Part shown: positions 59,230 to 64,000 of the stretch, one piece after another
Layout: each line of letters opens with the position of its first letter
Numbering within the stretch: position 1 is the stretch's first letter
Source of the DNA: Panacagrimonas sp041635265
GTDB lineage: Bacteria > Pseudomonadota > Gammaproteobacteria > Nevskiales > Nevskiaceae
Assembly (NCBI GenBank): GCA_041635265.1
Contig: JBFJJV010000001.1
Coordinates: 12,602-76,601, forward strand
Length of the DNA: 64,000 nt
Direction: 5' to 3'
Position numbers and translations under genes: made by a program
Notes under the pieces: model-generated
Databases searched by the model: none
What the model was told of the DNA's origin: nothing
Seen by the model: only the letters and a program-made list of their open reading frames with translations

Positions 59230-61137
59230 GTGAGCGAATCCACGCCGCGCCCAGCGGAAAAATTTGGCGCCCTGATCGGCATGGCCCCGGGCGATGTGCC
59301 GGTGTATTCGTCTGACTACAATTCCGCCGATGATCAGGACCTGCCGGACCGTCACGCCTATCGAAGTTACGTCGATGGCATTTACATGGGTTACAAGTGG
59401 CAGTGCGTGGAATTTGCGCGGCGCTGGCTATATCTGAATAAGGGCTACATCTTTGATGACGTGGCGATGGCCTTTGATATTTTCGAGCTGAGTTCAGCTA
59501 GGGACATCAAAACCAATTCGCGTTTACCGCTCAAATCATTCCGCAATGGCTCGCGTCGCCACCCCGAAGTCGGCTGCCTCTTGATCTGGGAAGAAGGCGG
59601 CGAATTTGAAGATACCGGGCACGTTGCCGTGATTACTGATGTCAGCCCGCATTGGGTGCGCTTCGCCGAGCAGAACTTGGATCATATGCGCTGGCCAGAT
59701 GGGCGCAATTATTCGCGCGAGCTCAAAGCTACAGTAACTGATGATGGCGAGTATTGGTTGGAATGCTCTTTTGGCGATGCCACCTTGCTCGGCTGGGTTA
59801 TTCAGACCGATGACGACACCGATGCTGAACCACGCCGCAAGCTGGACCCGAAAGTACTGAACCTGACAGTTCGCGAAGTACCGGACACGGGCCAGACAGC
59901 GCGTTCATGGCTCAATATTGCAAACCCGGACGAATCTGCCTACGTGGAAGTCATGGATGGCCACAAGCTGAGCAGCAACGACGAGGATCAGTTCAAATTC
60001 CTGTGTCTGTCGGATAGCGCGCACGAAGAGATCAAGGACGCAACGACGGAGCTGCATGCCCTGTTCCTGCACGCCACGGATTACGTGCTGCGCGACGACA
60101 CCCTGCTAGAGCGCTTCTGCATTCCCCGCTCGCTGTGGCCCAAGATTCGACAGTCCTGGAATAATCGAAGAAACCAAATGGTCACCGGTCGCTTCGATTT
60201 TTCACTGTCTGAGCGCGGACTGAAGGTCTATGAATACAACTGCGACTCCGCCTCCTGTCACATGGAAGCCGGCAAGGTGCAAGGCAAGTGGGCGCAGCAT
60301 TTCGGCTGTCGCGTCGGCCGCGATGCCGGCAGCATTCTCCATCTGGATTTGAAGGACGCTTGGTCAAAGCATCGCATTGACGGCTTGGTGCATATTCTGC
60401 AGGACCGCGACCTGGAGGAAACCTATCACGCCCTATTCATGCAAGAAGCAATGGAAGCCGCGGGCTTGCAGAGCAAGATCATTCACGGCGTCACCGGCCT
60501 GCGCTGGGACGAACAGGGCAATATTCTAGATGCTGATGGCCTGCAAATTCGCTGGGTGTGGAAAACCTGGGCTTGGGAAACTGCGCTGGATCAGATTCGC
60601 GCGGAGTGCGAAGACGACGAAGAAAAGCTGCGCAATTATCAGCCGGGCACTGCACATGATCGCGCGCCGAGACTGGTGGACGTACTGTTGCGCTCCGATG
60701 TCATGGTCTACGAACCCCTATGGACGCTAATTCCCAGCAACAAAGCCATATTGCCCGTGCTATGGCAATTGTTTCCAAATCATCCCTACCTGCTCAACGC
60801 CAGTTTTGACTTGACGCCAGAACTCAGACAGAGCGGCTATGTGATCAAGCCCATCGTCGGTCGCTGTGGCAGCAACATCAGCATCATCGATAGCGAAGAA
60901 ACCTTGCTCGAAGCCACGCAGGGCCAGTTCGATCATCGCGATCAGATGTATCAGGAATTATTTCCATTGCCGCAAATCGATGGCCGTTACGTGCAGATTT
61001 GCAGCTTCTCTGCAGACGGCGCCTATGCTGGCAGTTGCGCGCGCCTGGAGGCGGGAATGATCGTCAACCAGGCCAGCGATCTAATTGCCCTGCGCGTCGT
61101 CGACGACGAAGAAATTCTCGAAGCCCAGCAAACCTAG
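59230..61137 (+). CDS. gss: Bifunctional glutathionylspermidine amidase/synthetase
   Basis: Makes and hydrolyses glutathionylspermidine. The N-terminal CHAP amidase domain has the catalytic set C59 (KWQCVEFARRW), H131 (DTGHVAVI) and E147 (RFAEQN), at exactly the positions of the E. coli enzyme. The C-terminal ATP-grasp synthetase spans about residues 200-630, with GLKVYEYNCDSASCHMEAGK, TGLRWDEQGNILDADG and YVIKPIVGRCGSNISIID. The 635-residue length is slightly above the E. coli 619. GTG start with AGGA upstream. It is co-directional with ettA, 23 bases after it, and may be co-transcribed. The 191-base gap downstream holds no recognised feature. Confidence 0.95.
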   Translation: MSESTPRPAEKFGALIGMAPGDVPVYSSDYNSADDQDLPDRHAYRSYVDGIYMGYKWQCVEFARRWLYLNKGYIFDDVAMAFDIFELSSARDIKTNSRLPLKSFRNGSRRHPEVGCLLIWEEGGEFEDTGHVAVITDVSPHWVRFAEQNLDHMRWPDGRNYSRELKATVTDDGEYWLECSFGDATLLGWVIQTDDDTDAEPRRKLDPKVLNLTVREVPDTGQTARSWLNIANPDESAYVEVMDGHKLSSNDEDQFKFLCLSDSAHEEIKDATTELHALFLHATDYVLRDDTLLERFCIPRSLWPKIRQSWNNRRNQMVTGRFDFSLSERGLKVYEYNCDSASCHMEAGKVQGKWAQHFGCRVGRDAGSILHLDLKDAWSKHRIDGLVHILQDRDLEETYHALFMQEAMEAAGLQSKIIHGVTGLRWDEQGNILDADGLQIRWVWKTWAWETALDQIRAECEDDEEKLRNYQPGTAHDRAPRLVDVLLRSDVMVYEPLWTLIPSNKAILPVLWQLFPNHPYLLNASFDLTPELRQSGYVIKPIVGRCGSNISIIDSEETLLEATQGQFDHRDQMYQELFPLPQIDGRYVQICSFSADGAYAGSCARLEAGMIVNQASDLIALRVVDDEEILEAQQT

Positions 61138-61328
61138 TCAGCAAAGCAGCTGACACGAGGCCTGGCCCTGTGCGTGGAGCCGACCGCGCCCGCTGCGCGG
61201 GAATGCGATAGCTCTAGCCCCGCTCGGGAGAGACAGGCCCTGAGGCCCGGCCCAGAATCCGGATTCGCCTGCTCAAACACGTCGGTCAGAAAATTTTCAC
61301 GCTGCCAGCGCGGCGAAGCAAGCATCAG

Positions 61329-63323
61329 CTAAGCGGTCGCATCCGCCTCAAACTTAACCAGTTCCGCGCCTTCCGGCACCTGATCGCCGACGGCAAACAG
61401 ATGTTCCCGCAGCGTGCCGCTCGTCGGCGCACAAATGGTGTGCTCCATCTTCATGGCCTCCATCACTAGCAGGGCTGCGCCTTTGTCGAGCTTGCTACCC
61501 GCGCTAGCGCTGAGTGCGATGATCTTGCCCGACATCGGCGCCACCAGATCAGCTGCGTCCTCGAGATCCTCTCCCGCGTGCAGCAGGGGATCCGCATGGC
61601 TCAGGCGGTAGCGCTTTCGATTCATAAAGACGAGCTGGTGCTCGCCGTCTGCGACGACTGCGCCGTGAAGGTGTTGTTCGCCCAAGCCAAGGACAACATC
61701 GCCGCCCGCGGACACTGTGCCCACCGCCTTTTGACCAGCTATGGCCAGCCCGCCTCCGGAAAGATACTCCACCACAATTTCGTGCCGCACCTCACCCTGT
61801 TGAAAAACGATTGTCCTCTTTTGAGTCGCATTGAGTCGCCAGCCGTCGAGATTACCCCAGGCCGTAGTCGCATCCGCTTCCGGACCTTCTGTCCGCTCAC
61901 CTTGCAGCAATGCGAAAGTGACCAGAGCCAAGGCCGACGCAGGCGCTACCGTCTGTGCTGGAAACAAGCTGTCACGTTCACGTTCGATCATGCCCGTGTC
62001 GACCTGTCCCGATCGGAAAGTCGGGGTATCGATCAGGCGCCCGAGAAATTCGATGTTGTTGCCGACACCAGCGACCTGAAAGTCCGCCAGAGCATCGAGC
62101 ATGCGCTCACAAGCTTGTTCGCGTGTTTCTCCCCAGACGATGAGCTTGGCCAACATGGGGTCGTAATAGGGACTGACGGAATCGCCCTGCCCGACGCCGG
62201 TATCGATCCGAACATGGTCTGATGATGGCGGCGGGGAAAAGTGACTGAGCGTGCCAATCGAAGGCAGAAAACCTTTGTCGGGATCTTCTGCGTAAACGCG
62301 TACTTCGATCGAGTGTCCGTTGAGAGGAATCTGGTTCTGCTCAAGCGGCAAGGCCTGCCCCGCCGCGACACGAATCTGCCATTCAACCAGGTCAATCCCG
62401 GTGATCATTTCGGTGACCGGATGCTCGACCTGAAGCCGCGTATTCATCTCCATGAAGAAGAAACTGCCGTCACTGTCGGCAATGAACTCCACCGTGCCGG
62501 CACCCACATAGGAAACCGCACGCGCTGCAGCACAGGCAGTCTTGCTCATGGACGCACGACGCGCTGTTGTCATACCCGGCGCCGGTGCCTCTTCCACCAC
62601 TTTCTGATGACGACGCTGGGCAGAGCAATCGCGCTCGTGCAGGCTGATGACCTTGCCCTGAGCATCTCCGAACACCTGCACCTCGATATGCCGTGGTCGC
62701 TGCAGATACTTCTCGATCAGCACTTTGTCATCACCAAAGCTGGATCGCGCCTCTCGCTGACAGGAGGCCAGCGCCTCGGCGAAAGCTGCACTGCGTTCGA
62801 CGACGCGCATGCCCTTGCCACCGCCACCGGCGGATGCCTTGATCAATACTGGATAGCCGATCTGGTCAGCCTGCTGCTGCAGATGCGCGGGGTCCTGATT
62901 GTCACCGTGATAACCGGGCACCAGCGGCACGCCAGCTTTGTCCATCAGCGCCTTCGCAGCAGACTTCGAGCCCATCGCATGAATAGCTGCGATCGGCGGG
63001 CCGATAAAGACGATGCCCGCATCGGCACAGGCCTGAGCAAAACCTTCATTTTCCGAGAGAAATCCGTAGCCAGGGTGCACTGCCTGTGCGCCACTGCGCT
63101 TGGCAACGTCCAGAATGACTTCGGAACGCAGATAGCTTTCAGCCGACGGCGCGGGACCCACGCGATAGGCCTCATCGGCCATCTGCACATGGCGCGCCCG
63201 GGCATCGGCGTCCGAGTACACCGCCACGGTGCGAATACCCAGCTTGCGGCAGGAAGAAATGACGCGGCAGGCAATTTCGCCGCGATTTGCAATTAGAATT
63301 TTAGTAAACATAATCATGGCCAT
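61329..63323 (-). CDS. liuD: Methylcrotonyl-CoA carboxylase biotin-containing alpha subunit
   Basis: The ATP-dependent biotin carboxylase of leucine catabolism, 664 residues. The biotin carboxylase domain (MFTKILIANRGEIACRVI, GYPVLIKASAGGGGKGMRVV, ERDCSAQRRHQKVVEEAPAP, MEMNTRLQVEHPVTEMITG) is followed by a BT linker region. A C-terminal biotinyl domain has the EAMKMEH biotin-lysine motif. It is paired with the carboxyltransferase gene upstream, whose stop overlaps the start region (TGATG). In-frame ATGs at 63317 and 63311 are alternatives; 63311 begins the conserved N-terminus. Acetyl/propionyl-CoA carboxylase is a less likely reading given the liuB partner. Confidence 0.92.
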   Translation of the reverse strand: MAMIMFTKILIANRGEIACRVISSCRKLGIRTVAVYSDADARARHVQMADEAYRVGPAPSAESYLRSEVILDVAKRSGAQAVHPGYGFLSENEGFAQACADAGIVFIGPPIAAIHAMGSKSAAKALMDKAGVPLVPGYHGDNQDPAHLQQQADQIGYPVLIKASAGGGGKGMRVVERSAAFAEALASCQREARSSFGDDKVLIEKYLQRPRHIEVQVFGDAQGKVISLHERDCSAQRRHQKVVEEAPAPGMTTARRASMSKTACAAARAVSYVGAGTVEFIADSDGSFFFMEMNTRLQVEHPVTEMITGIDLVEWQIRVAAGQALPLEQNQIPLNGHSIEVRVYAEDPDKGFLPSIGTLSHFSPPPSSDHVRIDTGVGQGDSVSPYYDPMLAKLIVWGETREQACERMLDALADFQVAGVGNNIEFLGRLIDTPTFRSGQVDTGMIERERDSLFPAQTVAPASALALVTFALLQGERTEGPEADATTAWGNLDGWRLNATQKRTIVFQQGEVRHEIVVEYLSGGGLAIAGQKAVGTVSAGGDVVLGLGEQHLHGAVVADGEHQLVFMNRKRYRLSHADPLLHAGEDLEDAADLVAPMSGKIIALSASAGSKLDKGAALLVMEAMKMEHTICAPTSGTLREHLFAVGDQVPEGAELVKFEADATA

Positions 63324-64000
63324 CACATGCGGAACACGCCAAAGCGTGTTTCCTGAATTTCAGCGTTGAGCGACGCAGACAGACCCAGTCCGAGCACGCG
63401 GCGCGTCTGTGCGGGATCGACGATGCCGTCGTCCCATAATCTGGCGGTCGCAAAATACGGACTGGATTGATGCTCGAACTGCTGCAGTGTGGGCGCCTTG
63501 AACGCGGCCTCGTCTTCCGCACTCCAGGTTTCCCCGCGCTTTTCGATGCCGTCCCGCCGCACTGTGGCAAGCACACTGGCTGCCTGTTCGCCGCCCATGA
63601 CCGAGATGCGTGAATTGGGCCAGGTCCAGAGGAAACGCGGTGAGTAGGCCCGTCCACACATGCCGTAATTGCCGGCACCGAAGGAGCCGCCGATCAGCAT
63701 CGTTATCTTGGGCACTTTGGCGGTCGCCACGGCCGTGACCAATTTGGCACCAGCACGAGCAATGCCGCCGTTTTCGTATTTTTTTCCGACCATGAAACCG
63801 GAAATATTCTGCAGGAACAGCAGCGGAATCTTGCGCTGTGCGCACAGTTCGATGAAGTGCGCGCCCTTCTGGGCCGACTCTGAAAAGAGGATGCCATTAT
63901 TGGCGACGATGCCCACCGGGCACCCGTGAATGTGAGAAAAGCCGGTGACCAGAGTGGTGCCGTAACGCGCCTTGAACTCATCGAGCCGTGAGCCATCAAC
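63323..64000 (-). CDS. liuB: Methylcrotonyl-CoA carboxylase beta subunit (3' part, runs off right edge)
   Basis: The C-terminal 225 residues of a carboxyltransferase subunit; the reading frame is open to the window edge. Diagnostic blocks: GCPVGIVANNGILFSESAQKGAHFIELC, FLQNISGFMVGKKYENGGIARAGAKLV, LIGGSFGAGNYGMCGRAYSPRFLWTWPNSRISVMGGEQAASVL and a C-terminal DDGIVDPAQTRRVLGLGLSAS. The GAGNYGMCGRAY motif is typical of methylcrotonyl-CoA carboxylase. The gene is truncated only by the window. Confidence 0.95.
   Translation of the reverse strand, partial: VDGSRLDEFKARYGTTLVTGFSHIHGCPVGIVANNGILFSESAQKGAHFIELCAQRKIPLLFLQNISGFMVGKKYENGGIARAGAKLVTAVATAKVPKITMLIGGSFGAGNYGMCGRAYSPRFLWTWPNSRISVMGGEQAASVLATVRRDGIEKRGETWSAEDEAAFKAPTLQQFEHQSSPYFATARLWDDGIVDPAQTRRVLGLGLSASLNAEIQETRFGVFRM

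Noticed and set aside
61134..61325. 63-codon minus-strand frame in the gss-liuD gap
   Set aside because: No ribosome binding site, no conserved motif and a biased Arg/Ser/Ala composition; treated as non-coding spacer.
62241..63296. 351-codon open frame on the plus strand opposite liuD
   Set aside because: It is a shadow of the biotin carboxylase, with no family motif.

Overview
The window is a chromosomal segment of about 58-60% GC (estimated by eye) from a gammaproteobacterium. Classical gamma synteny is present: rhlB divergent from trxA-rho, xseA divergent from guaB, and fmdB-aspS. The tad locus with a DUF3613 gene, the TPR lipoprotein and the sdhCDA-x-sdhB order point towards the Xanthomonadales/Lysobacterales, but the species cannot be named from sequence alone. 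No tRNA, rRNA, CRISPR array, IS element or prophage was seen; the region is gene-dense and looks vertically inherited.

Layout. 1-4.7 kb: edge of a membrane protein gene, RNase D, a long-chain acyl-CoA synthetase and an alpha/beta hydrolase. 4.7-19 kb: a Tad (tight adherence / Flp pilus) locus. On the minus strand it runs flp, tadE, cpaB/rcpC, cpaC/rcpA secretin, cpaE/tadZ, tadA, tadB, tadC, tadD and a DUF3613 protein. A convergent tadG lies on the plus strand. Beside tadG is a membrane PAS-PAS-PAS-GGDEF-EAL protein whose two catalytic motifs look dead but whose I-site is kept. 19-24 kb: apaH, then a YCF48-like beta-propeller protein and an MMPL/RND permease in one operon. 24-32 kb: rhlB-pgeF, trxA-rho, purD, a LuxR-type regulator with an intact acyl-homoserine-lactone pocket, purC and a DUF6489 protein. 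32-39 kb: a minus-strand nucleotide-sugar/glycan cluster (rfbF, rfbC-like, glycosyltransferase, COG4091 oxidoreductase, UXS-like epimerase, ugd).

39-45 kb: a phasin with a striking three-repeat operator promoter, a YihY/BrkB membrane protein, fadL divergent from a tetR regulator across a palindrome, and a spermidine-synthase-like protein. 45-51.5 kb: succinate dehydrogenase (sdhC-D-A-DUF2939-sdhB) with an SDHAF4-like gene, ygfZ and guaB. 51.5-64 kb: xseA, an Ig-like lipoprotein, aspS, fmdB, a DUF4124 protein, ettA, bifunctional glutathionylspermidine synthetase/amidase, and methylcrotonyl-CoA carboxylase liuD/liuB (liuB runs off the right edge).

The most interesting non-textbook signals are: (i) the degenerate c-di-GMP receptor-like protein beside the pilus locus; (ii) a 15-bp stem-loop between flp and tadE that pairs fully only in the minus-strand RNA; (iii) three phased TTGNAGTGCA repeats over the phasin promoter; (iv) a perfect 20-bp palindrome of tra/lux-box type upstream of the glycan cluster, in the same window as a LuxR solo; and (v) the glycan cluster itself, which makes a CDP-sugar precursor but lacks the usual CDP-glucose dehydratase.
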